Under the pieces are notes generated by a model. That model did no database searches and was not told where the DNA came from. It worked only from the letters and a program-made list of their open reading frames with translations. The translations under genes were made by a program, and so were the position numbers. From NCBI GenBank assembly GCA_002840435.1, contig PHAT01000001.1, forward strand, positions 54,262 to 118,261: 64,000 nucleotides of DNA, read 5' to 3'. This document shows positions 23,808 to 32,701 of this stretch, one piece after another (positions within the stretch are counted from its first letter, which is position 1; every line of letters begins with the position of its first letter). Source of the stretch: Deltaproteobacteria bacterium HGW-Deltaproteobacteria-6. Its GTDB lineage: Bacteria > Desulfobacterota > Syntrophia > Syntrophales > Smithellaceae.

Positions 23808-25019
23808 ATGGATTTAAGAGATGCGTATTTTGTAGACGGTGTACGGACATGGTTCGGAAAGGCCAGGCAGGATGGTTTCTACTGGTATACACGGGCGGAT
23901 GACATGGTTACCAAAGTCATGAAAGAGCTCGTCAGAAGAAATCCGACCGTTCCATGGGGAGAAGTGGATGATTGTATCATGGGCGCAACAACGCAGTCCG
24001 GAGATCAGGGCACCACGATGGGCAGAACCGTTGTGTTTACTTCGGGTATCCCGGAAACAGTTCCCGGATTTTCTGTGGACCGGATGTGTGCGGGCGGCAT
24101 GACCTGCCAGAGCATCGGCTCGTCCTATATCAGAGCAGGTGTTGCCGATATGATCATAGCCGGCGGTGTCGAACACATGGCCCACCACCCCATGGGGGCG
24201 GGTGCCGATCCGAATCCCAGGATCGTTACCGAGAAGATGGTCGAGCCGAAATATTTTAACATGGGCAACACGGCGGAAAAACTCCACGACTGGATGCCTG
24301 AACATGGTGAACAGCCGGTGACCAAGGATGAGGCGGATGAATACGCCTTCCGCGTTCTGGAAAGATACTTCAAGGCTCTGGATGCCGGTTACTACGATAA
24401 GCACTGTGTCAATATGACGGTATTTTCCCCCACCGGGTGGCGGGTTGCCGACCGTGATGAACAGGCCAAACGGGGAACCACTCTGGAGAGCATCAAAAAC
24501 CTCCGGAAATTCCCCTTCAAGGCGGAAGGCCATGTCACCGCGGCGAATGCCTCGGGATTGAATGACGGCGCATGCGTATCGCTTCTCATGTCCGGCCGGA
24601 AATGCAAAGAGCTGGGGATCAAACCCAAAATGAAGTTTGTCGGCGCCGCCTTTGTCGGCGTTGATCCGTCCGTCATGGGCTGGGGTCCGGTTCCCTCCAC
24701 GGAAAAGGTTCTGAAGAACTACGGTATGAAATTTGAAGATCTCGATATCATTGAACTCAATGAAGCCTTCGCCGTACAGGCTGTCGGGTTTATGAAGCAC
24801 TTCGGCATGAAGACTCCGGAAGATCCCAGACTCAATCCTTATGGTGGAACCATTGCCATGGGCCACCCGCTGGCCAGCTCCGGCGTGCGTCTGAGCATGC
24901 AGCTTGCGCAGGACTTCGAGTTGAATCCGAAAGCCAGATACGGACTCACCACTATGTGCGTGGGCCTGGGCATGGGCGGTTCGATCATTTGGGAAAACGT
25001 AGTCGGGAAAACAATCTAG
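23808..25019 (+). CDS. fadA: Thiolase (acetyl-CoA acyltransferase)
   Basis: Cleaves 3-ketoacyl-CoA with CoA to give acetyl-CoA, the last step of beta-oxidation. The 403-residue protein has the nucleophile Cys94 in DRMCAGGMT, IELNEAFAVQA, the catalytic His in IAMGHPLASSG and the second Cys in TTMCVGLGMGG. GGAGG precedes the ATG. It is 12 bases ahead of the FadB-type fusion gene, in the order thiolase then multifunctional enzyme, and behind a candidate sigma-54 promoter. In a syntroph the enzyme set would normally run in the oxidative direction, though thiolases are reversible. Confidence 0.94.
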   Translation: MDLRDAYFVDGVRTWFGKARQDGFYWYTRADDMVTKVMKELVRRNPTVPWGEVDDCIMGATTQSGDQGTTMGRTVVFTSGIPETVPGFSVDRMCAGGMTCQSIGSSYIRAGVADMIIAGGVEHMAHHPMGAGADPNPRIVTEKMVEPKYFNMGNTAEKLHDWMPEHGEQPVTKDEADEYAFRVLERYFKALDAGYYDKHCVNMTVFSPTGWRVADRDEQAKRGTTLESIKNLRKFPFKAEGHVTAANASGLNDGACVSLLMSGRKCKELGIKPKMKFVGAAFVGVDPSVMGWGPVPSTEKVLKNYGMKFEDLDIIELNEAFAVQAVGFMKHFGMKTPEDPRLNPYGGTIAMGHPLASSGVRLSMQLAQDFELNPKARYGLTTMCVGLGMGGSIIWENVVGKTI

Positions 25020-25031
25020 GAGGCTCATACA

Positions 25032-27116
25032 ATGGCTAAATACATAACAGAATGCAAATTAAACTTCTTTCAGTCAAAGAAGGCAGGCAAGATAGCGATC
25101 GTCACGATGGACAACGGGCAGTTTCCGAACATCCCCAATACCTGGGGAATTGAGGCCCTGGAGTCGCTCAACAAAGTCATCGACGTCGTCGAGAAGGATA
25201 AGGATGTTAAGGGCTGGTTCCTGACCGGCAAGCCTTTCATCTTCAACGTGGGCGCCGACATCATGAGCGCGGATCCGAATGCAACGAAGCAGGCGGCCCT
25301 GGAGATCGGCGCCGCAGGACATCAGGCCTTCAAACGCATTATGGGGCTCAAGGTTCCGACACTGGCCGCCTACAACGGTGCAAGCATGGGCGGCGGCGTC
25401 GAGGTCGGGCTTTATCACAACTACCGCACCATCTCGAAAAGCCCGGGCGGATGTGATCATTACGCGCTGCCCGAGTGTTTCCTGGGCCTCGTGCCGGGCT
25501 GGGGCGGTACGCAGCTGGTCACCAAACTGTGCGGCCCGGAAGCCGCCATCGAACTCGTCATTTCCAATCCCCTCAACATGAATAAAATGATCAATTCTAT
25601 AAAGGCCTTTGAAATGGGTCTGGCGGACAGACTGATCGCACCGGCGGAGTTCGTGGACGAATCCCTGGCTTTGCTGGAACGCATCATCACCGGCGAAGAA
25701 AAGATCGAACGCAAAAAGGTTGATCCGAAGATGAGCGACGAGCTCTATAACAAGACCAAAGCCATGATTGTCGGCAGGGTTCATTCCGGTGCGTTGGCAC
25801 CCTACCGGGCGCTCGATCTCATCCGCGGCGCAGGCGAATGGTCGCTGGATGAAGGGTTCCAGAAAGAAAACGAAGCGCTGGCCGACATGATCACTTCCGA
25901 CCAGTTCAAATGCGGCATTTACTCGTTTGACCTCACCCAGCGCCGGGCCAAGAAGCTTCCCGGTCGGCCGCCCAAAGAAGTCAAAGGCAACAAGATTGCC
26001 AAGATCGGCGTCATCGGCGCAGGCCTCATGGCTTCTCAGATGGCCCTGTTATTTGCACAGCGCTACCAGTGTCCGGTCATCATGAAGGACATCAAACAGG
26101 AATTTGTGGACAAGGGTCTGGCTTATGTCAGGGATCAACTGGCCAAGACAGCCAAAAAGGGAAAACTGTCCGCGGCCGATGCCAAATGGATGGGCGAAGA
26201 ACTCATCACCGGAACCATCTCCTATGATGAATTCAAGGATTGTGACTTCGTCATCGAGGCTGTTTTTGAAGAAATGTCCGTCAAGCAGAAGGTCTTTGGT
26301 GATCTGGAAGCCGCCTGCAAGCCGGAGTGCATGTTCCTGACCAACACGTCGTCTCTCGATGTTGCCGAGATGGGCAAATTCCTCAAAGATCCGTCCCGCG
26401 TGGTCGGATTCCATTTCTTCAACCCCATCGCCATGATGCCACTGGTCGAGATCATCAAAACCGACAAGACCAGCGATATCGTCCTGGCCACGGCATTCGA
26501 CATTGCCAAGAAGATCAAGAAGACACCGGTTCTCGTGAAAAATGCTTCCGGATTCCTCGTCAACAGAGTCCTGACGGCCATGTCGGACGGCATCTTCCGT
26601 GTCCTCGACGAAGGCGCCGATTTCCTGCAGACGGACAAGGCCATTCACGAGCTGGGCTTCCCGATGTCGCCTTTCGTCCTGACCGCCCTGGTGGGCCCGG
26701 CCATTTCCCTGCACGTGCTGGAGACCCTCAACAAGGCGTGGCCTGATCGGTTCAAGGTCAATGAAGGCCTCAAAAACCTGGTAGCCAAGGGAAAGAAATC
26801 CATCCTGATCCCCGGGGACAAAGGCGCTGTTATTGTTGATCCCGAGATTTTGGCCGGTTGGCCGCAGGGCAACAAGAAGTTCACCGACGACGAAATCCGG
26901 CAGAGAGTACTGGAGCGGATTGCCGTGGAAGTCGACACGATCCTCAAAGAAGGCGTCGTGGCAAGCCCCAAAGACGTGGACACCGGTGTCATCATGGGCG
27001 CCGGCTGGCCGCTCTTCATGGGCGGGATTACCCCCTTCCTGGATCAGAAGGGCATTTCGAAAAAGGTGACGGGCGCGGACTTCCATCCGAATGGATTTCT
27101 GGCAATAGAAAAATAG
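25032..27116 (+). CDS. fadB: Enoyl-CoA hydratase / 3-hydroxyacyl-CoA dehydrogenase fusion
   Basis: Catalyses hydration of enoyl-CoA and NAD-dependent oxidation of the 3-hydroxyacyl-CoA. Residues 1 to about 290 form the crotonase domain: GASMGGGVEVG (oxyanion and first Glu) and ALPECFLGLVPGWGGTQ (second Glu). From about 320 the Rossmann domain begins (IGVIGAGLMASQMA), with FLTNTSSLDV, the catalytic His in GFHFFNPIAMMPLVE, and two C-terminal helical domains (ASGFLVNRVL). At 694 residues it is the normal length of a bacterial alpha subunit. The gene follows the thiolase by 12 bases, so the two likely form an alpha/beta complex. Confidence 0.94.
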   Translation: MAKYITECKLNFFQSKKAGKIAIVTMDNGQFPNIPNTWGIEALESLNKVIDVVEKDKDVKGWFLTGKPFIFNVGADIMSADPNATKQAALEIGAAGHQAFKRIMGLKVPTLAAYNGASMGGGVEVGLYHNYRTISKSPGGCDHYALPECFLGLVPGWGGTQLVTKLCGPEAAIELVISNPLNMNKMINSIKAFEMGLADRLIAPAEFVDESLALLERIITGEEKIERKKVDPKMSDELYNKTKAMIVGRVHSGALAPYRALDLIRGAGEWSLDEGFQKENEALADMITSDQFKCGIYSFDLTQRRAKKLPGRPPKEVKGNKIAKIGVIGAGLMASQMALLFAQRYQCPVIMKDIKQEFVDKGLAYVRDQLAKTAKKGKLSAADAKWMGEELITGTISYDEFKDCDFVIEAVFEEMSVKQKVFGDLEAACKPECMFLTNTSSLDVAEMGKFLKDPSRVVGFHFFNPIAMMPLVEIIKTDKTSDIVLATAFDIAKKIKKTPVLVKNASGFLVNRVLTAMSDGIFRVLDEGADFLQTDKAIHELGFPMSPFVLTALVGPAISLHVLETLNKAWPDRFKVNEGLKNLVAKGKKSILIPGDKGAVIVDPEILAGWPQGNKKFTDDEIRQRVLERIAVEVDTILKEGVVASPKDVDTGVIMGAGWPLFMGGITPFLDQKGISKKVTGADFHPNGFLAIEK

Positions 27117-27178
27117 CGCGCTGTCTGTCAGCGGGATTTGTTCTATTTGAGATCAATAGTATCGTGCCAATCCCGTAC

Positions 27179-27242
27179 TGTCATTTCGTCCGAAGGGAGA
27201 AATCTAAGATTTCTCAGTCGTGAAGACTCCTTCGAAATGACA
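27179..27242. repeat. Dispersed hairpin repeat, copy 1
   Basis: Outer arms TGTCATTTCG and CGAAATGACA, with further pairing between GAAGGGAG and CTCCTTC, and an inner AAATCTAAGATTT. It belongs to the same family as copies at 35817, 43829 and 49128. No T-run, so not a standard terminator. Confidence 0.7.
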
Positions 27243-27280
27243 GCAGTAGTGTGACTTAACATTAGTACATGATAAATTTG

Positions 27281-27327
27281 CAGGGAACGGTCTTCCACCC
27301 GCAAAGGGTGGCCGCGGCCGTTCCCTG
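27281..27327 (+). promoter_or_regulatory. Two-tier stem-loop in the leader of the acyl-CoA dehydrogenase gene
   Basis: CAGGGAACGG (27281-27290) pairs perfectly with CCGTTCCCTG (27318-27327), and CCACCC with GGGTGG inside. It lies 46 bases before the gene. It could be an attenuator, a processing site or a stability element; no T-run follows. Confidence 0.6.
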
Positions 27328-27373
27328 CTGCATGAAAACATGACTTCTATATAAAATTGACGAGGAGGTTTGT

Positions 27374-29212
27374 ATGGCTAGTTTATGGGTTGATGAGAGA
27401 GATATCAAATTCCAACTGAATGAGGTTTTTAATATAGGAGAGACGGTTCTGGGCAAGGGCCGCTATGTCGATCACGATCTGGATATGTGCAACATGGTGC
27501 TTGATCAGGCGCAGAAATTCGCCGAGAACGAAATAGCCCCCACCTATCCGGATGAAGTTCATCGGAAGCCGGTTGAGGCGGTATTCAAGGACGGCAAGGT
27601 ATTCGCGCCGGAAGCCTATCACCGCCTTTGGAAGCTTTACTGCGAGGGCGGCTGGATGTCCACATCCGATTCGCCCGAAGTCGGCGGTCAGTCCTTCCCG
27701 TTTATCATCGGGGGGGCTGTGGCCAACATGTTTCTGGCCTCCAATCAGGCTTTTGTCATGTACACCGGTCTGAGCCACGGCGCGGCGCGCCTGGTGGAAG
27801 ACTTTTTTCAGCACCCTCTGCGCGACATCATTATTGAAAAAATGTACACCGGTGTCTGGGCCGGTACGATGTGTCTGACCGAGCCGGGGGCAGGCTCCGA
27901 CGTGGGCATACTGAAAACCACGGCCAAAAAGAATGCGGATGGCACCTACTCCATCACCGGCACCAAGTGCTTCATTTCCGCAGGCGACCATGACCTGACG
28001 GAGAATATCATCCACCCGGTTCTGGCCCGCATTGAAGGCGATCCGGACGGAACGAAGGGCATCTCCATTTTTATCGTTCCCAAGATCCGCATCAACGAAA
28101 AGGGCGAACTGGGAGAACCCAATGACGTGCAGTGCGGCAACATCGAAAGCAAAATGGGCATCCATGGCAACTCCACCTGTACGTTGAACTTCGGCACGGA
28201 CGGCAAGTGCATCGGCTATCTCATGGGCGAAGAGCGCGACGGCATGAAAATCATGTTCCAGATGATGAACGAAGAAAGACAGGGCGTGGGCATGATGGGC
28301 GTATCCCTGGCCATGTCCGCGTATCTGCATGCACTGGACTATGCCAAGCAGCGCATCCAGGGCTCGAACATTATTGCCGTGGCCCTGAAGGATCCCAATG
28401 CTAAAGCGGTTCCCATCATTCAGCATCCCGATGTGCGGCGCATGCTGATCAGACAGAAATCCATCACCGAAGGAATTCGTGCCTTAGCCCTGCTTTGCTA
28501 CTATGCCATGGATCGTGAAGTCAATGCCGGCCTGGAACAAAATGAACAGGACAAAGAATACTGGCATGGCATGATCGAGATGCTCACCCCGATGGTCAAG
28601 TCCTACTGCACGGAGAGAGGCATGGAAGTATGTTCGGATGCCGTACAGACTTACGGCGGTTACGGCTACTGCCGTGAATATCCGGTCGAACAGATGATGC
28701 GCGACCAGAAAATCAACCTGATTTACGAAGGCACCAACGGTATTCAGGCCATGGATCTCCTGGGCCGCAAGCTGGGCATGAAAAAAGGTCTGTATTTCAT
28801 GAATCTGCTGGGCCTGACCCAGGCGGCCGTTGCCGAAGCCAAGGGCAACGATGCGTTAAAGGCGGAGGCCCTCATTGTTGAAGGCGCGCTGAATGCCTGC
28901 GCGGGAACCGCCATGGAATTCGCCAAGATGATGAAAACCACGCCCTATGTTCCGTTGATCGGCGCCGCCGATTTCCTGAATTGTCTGTCCGACGCTCTGG
29001 TGGGCTGGCTGCATATCTGGATGGCCAATGTGGCAACCAAGGGCCTGGCCAATGCCGCAAACGATAAGGATAAAGCTTTCTATTCCGGCAAAATCCAGGG
29101 GGCGAAATTCTTCATCAACCGCATCACCGGACTCGTGCCGGCCAAACTGGATAATCTTAAGCAGGATGAGCAGAGCGCCATGAACATCAGTGAAGACGCC
29201 TTTGCCGTCTAA
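27374..29212 (+). CDS. Acyl-CoA dehydrogenase, FadE-type with C-terminal extension
   Basis: FAD enzyme oxidising acyl-CoA to trans-2-enoyl-CoA, the first beta-oxidation step. The 612-residue protein has CLTEPGAGSDVG near 178 (FAD/substrate), TKCFISAGDHDL, the four-helix C-domain and the catalytic Glu in IYEGTNGIQAMDLLG near 452. It continues about 140 residues beyond standard 380-residue enzymes, as in the 600-residue group used by many proteobacteria for medium or long chains. GAGGAGG precedes the ATG. It follows the hydratase/dehydrogenase gene after 257 bases that contain a repeat and a strong stem-loop, and ends in a clear terminator. No ETF genes are nearby. Confidence 0.93.
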   Translation: MASLWVDERDIKFQLNEVFNIGETVLGKGRYVDHDLDMCNMVLDQAQKFAENEIAPTYPDEVHRKPVEAVFKDGKVFAPEAYHRLWKLYCEGGWMSTSDSPEVGGQSFPFIIGGAVANMFLASNQAFVMYTGLSHGAARLVEDFFQHPLRDIIIEKMYTGVWAGTMCLTEPGAGSDVGILKTTAKKNADGTYSITGTKCFISAGDHDLTENIIHPVLARIEGDPDGTKGISIFIVPKIRINEKGELGEPNDVQCGNIESKMGIHGNSTCTLNFGTDGKCIGYLMGEERDGMKIMFQMMNEERQGVGMMGVSLAMSAYLHALDYAKQRIQGSNIIAVALKDPNAKAVPIIQHPDVRRMLIRQKSITEGIRALALLCYYAMDREVNAGLEQNEQDKEYWHGMIEMLTPMVKSYCTERGMEVCSDAVQTYGGYGYCREYPVEQMMRDQKINLIYEGTNGIQAMDLLGRKLGMKKGLYFMNLLGLTQAAVAEAKGNDALKAEALIVEGALNACAGTAMEFAKMMKTTPYVPLIGAADFLNCLSDALVGWLHIWMANVATKGLANAANDKDKAFYSGKIQGAKFFINRITGLVPAKLDNLKQDEQSAMNISEDAFAV

Positions 29213-29237
29213 GCGTATTGCAACGTATCAAAACCTG

Positions 29238-29269
29238 AAGGAGGAACCGCACGGTTCCTCCTTTTTTTT
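29238..29269 (+). terminator. Intrinsic terminator of the beta-oxidation operon
   Basis: AAGGAGGAACCG and CGGTTCCTCCTT form a perfect 12-base-pair stem with a 2-base loop, running into a stretch of T (29262-29269). Confidence 0.93.
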
Positions 29270-29484
29270 CTCTCCGGGGCGATGGATAAACCGTAACTTA
29301 CGCGACGTTTCCTGACGCGGCGACTGATCCCAACCGTTGCCAAAATAACAGACTTCAAGCCGTAATAATTAAATAGATGAACTTCAACCTGACATGTGGT
29401 ACGAAAAACTAAAACAGGTCGTGGAGACTGTCGAAAGCTCAGGCTTGACCGGGTCAATTTCCCGGCAACCGGGAGGAGGAGCGC

Positions 29485-29856
29485 ATGAGAAAAGTATTTC
29501 TGAAATCAGTCATCATTATCTTTGTTACGCTTTTGTTAACCGCAACGGTCTGGTCATCGGAGAACAATCGCTGTGTGCGCAATGTTTACGGGAAAATAGT
29601 TTGTCCTCCGCAGGATGTTACCTGTCTGGTTAATTCATTCAGCAACGTCATTGCCTGTTCACCGCCGAATGGCGGTATTGTAATGAATGCGACAGGCGAG
29701 ATGCTTTGCGGTCCGGGAAAGTGCATGGTCCCCGCGTTCGGGCAGGCGTTCTGTTCCGCTTTGCAGGGCGGGTCGGTAACCATTGACAGCAAAGGCGAGC
29801 CTGTCTGCACGGGTGAATGCGTGCCGGCGTCCGCTTCAGCCTGCAGCCTCCCGTAG
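29485..29856 (+). CDS. Small Cys-rich exported protein, unrecognised
   Basis: A 123-residue protein with a signal peptide (FLKSVIIIFVTLLLTATVWS) and a mature part with ten cysteines, mostly in short loops such as CVRN, CPPQDVTC and GECVP. The spacing resembles a compact disulfide-bonded exported protein. GGGAGGAGG precedes the ATG. No domain is recognised. The gene sits alone between the beta-oxidation terminator and the methyltransferase. It shares the CVRN opening of the mature part with the exported protein at 42544. Confidence 0.7.
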   Translation: MRKVFLKSVIIIFVTLLLTATVWSSENNRCVRNVYGKIVCPPQDVTCLVNSFSNVIACSPPNGGIVMNATGEMLCGPGKCMVPAFGQAFCSALQGGSVTIDSKGEPVCTGECVPASASACSLP

Positions 29857-29913
29857 AACTTTCGAACCGGCAAGTCGACTTATAAGAGGCATCAGTCATG
29901 TCAAACAGCAAAC

Positions 29914-30816
29914 ATGCCTGCAAAGTACGGAAATGGAATTGCCAATATGCCAGGAAAACCTAAGCGGCCGCAGGCCGGATCAGCCCGTAAGTTAAAACCA
30001 CAAAAAGCAAGCGACAAGGCGGCAGTTGCTCTTGAGGACGTTGATCCCCGGATGTGCGGGCTGAAAGACGCGGTGAGGCGGGGATGGTACCGGCTGGAAA
30101 CAGGGGAGTTGTTCAGCGGCTTTAAGGTGACAAGTGACGATGTTGTTCTGGATGTGGGATGCGGTGAAGGAAACGCCATCCTGTTTTGCGCAAAGCAGGG
30201 CGCTCACATTGTTTTTTCCGATGTCGATGCGGCAAAAATTAAAGCACTGATCGAAAAAGCCAATGCGTCCCGTGCCAGGAAGGTTGAAGGCTTCGTCAGC
30301 GATGCAACACTTTTACCGCTGCCGGATGAGTATGCGACTAAGATCCTGTCGACGGAGATGCTGGAGCATACGTCCCATCCCGAAAAAATTATGGCGGAGC
30401 TGGTCAGAGTGGGTAAGCGAGGCGCAAGGTATTTGATTACAGTGCCTGATTCCCGGTCCGAGATGCTGCAAAAGCCCGTCGCCAATCCCGTCTACTTTGC
30501 ACAGCCGAACCACATTCAGATTTTTAACAGGGAAAACTTTGTCCGGCTGGTGGAAAATTCGGGATTGACGGTGGAACGGTATGATACATGGGGCTTCTAC
30601 TGGACGGTCTTTATGTCATTGTTCTGGATGGTTCATCAGCAGAAAAATTTCAACAGCCCCGTCCTGGACGAAATCAAACCGCCTTATCACCCCGTTTTGC
30701 AGGGCTGGGCAAATACGTGGGCGGGGTTGATGGAATTAAATGGTTCTGAAAAACTTTTAGAGTCCTTTGATCAATACCTGCCGAAAACCCAGGTCATCAT
30801 TGCCAGGAAGGCGTAA
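29914..30816 (+). CDS. Class I SAM-dependent methyltransferase
   Basis: A 300-residue protein. SAM motif I is VVLDVGCGEGNA near residue 76; SDVD follows at the end of strand 2, DATLLPLPDEY marks motif II/III and STEMLEHTSHPEKIM the post-motif. This is the Methyltransf_11 type acting on small molecules or lipids. The N-terminal 40 residues are basic and unstructured (KPKRPQAGSARKLKPQK). The C-terminal half has aromatic-rich WGFYWTVFMSLFWMVH, which may contact the membrane. The start (29914 or 29947) has no convincing ribosome site. Substrate unknown. Confidence 0.82.
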   Translation: MPAKYGNGIANMPGKPKRPQAGSARKLKPQKASDKAAVALEDVDPRMCGLKDAVRRGWYRLETGELFSGFKVTSDDVVLDVGCGEGNAILFCAKQGAHIVFSDVDAAKIKALIEKANASRARKVEGFVSDATLLPLPDEYATKILSTEMLEHTSHPEKIMAELVRVGKRGARYLITVPDSRSEMLQKPVANPVYFAQPNHIQIFNRENFVRLVENSGLTVERYDTWGFYWTVFMSLFWMVHQQKNFNSPVLDEIKPPYHPVLQGWANTWAGLMELNGSEKLLESFDQYLPKTQVIIARKA

Positions 30817-30943
30817 ATCAGTTTTCTGATATCGACGCGTAAGCTATCAGCCGTTTGCCTTGCTCATCGGCAACATCTGATTGCCATTTAGTTTTGCCTG
30901 AAGTATAATCAAAATCATAATTTTTTACAGAGGCGGGCATTCC

Positions 30944-32224
30944 ATGCAAATCATAATGATGAGAATTTTCCTTGTTTTGACCATGCTCTCGTTGATCCAT
31001 CCATCTGTATTACAGGCGGCGGCGGAGCGGCGCATTGCCCTCGTTATCGGTAACAGCGCATACAGCGCAGGTCCGCTTAAGAACCCCGTTAACGATGCGA
31101 CGGATATGGCCGCCGTCCTCCGGAAACTTGGCTTCAAAGTGAATCTGAAGAAGAACGCTGATCTGGAAACAATGGAGGCAGCCATTGAAGACTTTGGAAA
31201 CCAGTTGAAGAGAGGCGGTGTCGGCCTCTTCTATTACGCCGGACATGGCGTGCAGGTAAACGGCGTCAACTATCTCATTCCCGTAGGCGCGAAGATCAGC
31301 AAGGAATCGGATGTCCGGTTCAAAGCACTTGATGCCGGACGAATTCTGGCCGAAATGGAAAACGCCAACAACGGTATGAACATCGTGTTGTTGGATGCCT
31401 GCCGTGACAACCCCTTTGGCAAGAGTTTCCGCAGCGCCTCCCGCGGGCTGGCCATTGTGAGCAATTCTCCATCGGGAACCTTTATTTCCTATTCCACAAG
31501 TCCCGGGCAGGTGGCAAGGGATGGTGAAGGGCGAAACAGTCCTTACACCAGAGCGCTTCTGGATAATATGGGCAAACCCGGGCTGACGATAAACAGTGTT
31601 TTCATGAAAGTGCGCGGCAAGGTAAAAAAGGAAACAGGGCAGGTGCCCTGGGAGTTGTCTTCCCTGGAGGGGGATTTCTTTTTTGTGCCGGGTTCCGCAA
31701 AAGCAATAACAGCCCGGGATGAATCAGTCGCGGCCGGGACATCGCCGGCGGATGAACTGGAGGCGGAGAATAGAAAATTGGAAGAGGAACAAAGCCGCCT
31801 GGCAGAAGAGAGGGCATTACTGGCGAAACAGAAGGAAATAGCGGAAAAACGGCAGAAGATAGCGGATGAAAAGGATCGGCTGAAAACTGAAAAGGATGCG
31901 CTCAGTTTGGCATCAGAGGAAAAAAACGAAAAAGAAAAAATATTTAAAGGGATTTGGAGAAGCTCGGGGGGATGGGTCTATAAAGGCGATGGGGAGTATA
32001 TCGTGGTCGTTGCCGTTGCTGATAGCAGTGATAAATTATTTGTTAATAAATTAATGTTTAAGAATATCAGGAAAGACGGCAATTTGTGGAGGGCTGATAA
32101 CGCTTATTTAAATCCTCAGACCGGGGAAACTGAAAAATGGATTGATGCAACTTTTGAGTTAAAAGGGAAAACTTTAATCAGACGCAACAATTTCAATATC
32201 ATTACTTTGGAAAGAATTGAATAG
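30944..32224 (+). CDS. Exported caspase-like (C14) protein with coiled coil
   Basis: A 426-residue protein with a signal peptide (1-26) and a caspase-fold peptidase domain (29-250). The catalytic dyad is His101 (YYAGHGVQ) and Cys153 (LLDACRDNPF); the AGHG and DACRDNPF pattern is that of the bacterial orthocaspase-like group. A charged coiled coil (about 265-330, rich in KQKEIAEKRQ-like heptads) is followed by a beta-rich C-terminal domain. The signal peptide places it outside the cytoplasm. AGGCGGG lies six bases before the ATG. Targets are unknown. The next gene follows after 26 bases. Confidence 0.88.
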   Translation: MQIIMMRIFLVLTMLSLIHPSVLQAAAERRIALVIGNSAYSAGPLKNPVNDATDMAAVLRKLGFKVNLKKNADLETMEAAIEDFGNQLKRGGVGLFYYAGHGVQVNGVNYLIPVGAKISKESDVRFKALDAGRILAEMENANNGMNIVLLDACRDNPFGKSFRSASRGLAIVSNSPSGTFISYSTSPGQVARDGEGRNSPYTRALLDNMGKPGLTINSVFMKVRGKVKKETGQVPWELSSLEGDFFFVPGSAKAITARDESVAAGTSPADELEAENRKLEEEQSRLAEERALLAKQKEIAEKRQKIADEKDRLKTEKDALSLASEEKNEKEKIFKGIWRSSGGWVYKGDGEYIVVVAVADSSDKLFVNKLMFKNIRKDGNLWRADNAYLNPQTGETEKWIDATFELKGKTLIRRNNFNIITLERIE

Positions 32225-32250
32225 TAGCTGAAAAAGGCGGATGTCTCTCT

Positions 32251-32577
32251 ATGGAAAATGTGGCTCCTCTTCCGGAAAGAACTTATCAGGAAATAAATGA
32301 GAACAGGCGCAGATTGCTCCGGGATGCTTACTCCTGCTATCCGGAGTACATCTACTGCGATCCCGACAAGTTTAACTGGCACACGCCTGACGGCCGGGTA
32401 AATATTTTTGACATCTTCTATCTGGGCGATTGCAATTATCTTAACCTGATCGGTTGTTCATCAGAAACGCACAGAAAGCCTGATTTTTTTATGCTGACCC
32501 CCAAAGGCGCCGACCTTCTGGAAGTGCCGGACAAACTGGACGAGATATTCCCCGTGGGGCGGGATCAGCATGATTGA
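32251..32577 (+). CDS. Hypothetical protein
   Basis: A 108-residue cytoplasmic protein without a signal or membrane span. It has a Cys/Tyr-rich centre (YSCYPEYIYCDPDKF, LGDCNYLNLIGC) that could hold a metal, and the ending TPKGADLLEVPDKLDEIFP. No family recognised. AAGGCGGA precedes the ATG. It follows the caspase-like gene closely, on the same strand, so the two are probably cotranscribed; nothing further can be said of its role. Confidence 0.6.
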   Translation: MENVAPLPERTYQEINENRRRLLRDAYSCYPEYIYCDPDKFNWHTPDGRVNIFDIFYLGDCNYLNLIGCSSETHRKPDFFMLTPKGADLLEVPDKLDEIFPVGRDQHD

Positions 32578-32701
32578 TCATCAGGCAAGGGGTAACCAAC
32601 CCGCGCAACGAAGTTTTCCTGTCGCCGCCGGAGTACCATGCCGCTTAATATTTACCGGCAGCTGAATAACTTTTCAATAAATAACAGGTGGAGATAGATC
32701 C

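Noticed and set aside
27158..27178. TGGCAC on the minus strand, resembling a sigma-54 -24 element
   Set aside because: The required GC at the -12 position is missing and it would point away from the genes.
27179..27242. Repeat copy 1 as a terminator for the fadA-fadB transcript
   Set aside because: No T-run follows, and similar copies occur at unrelated positions, so it is better described as a dispersed repeat.
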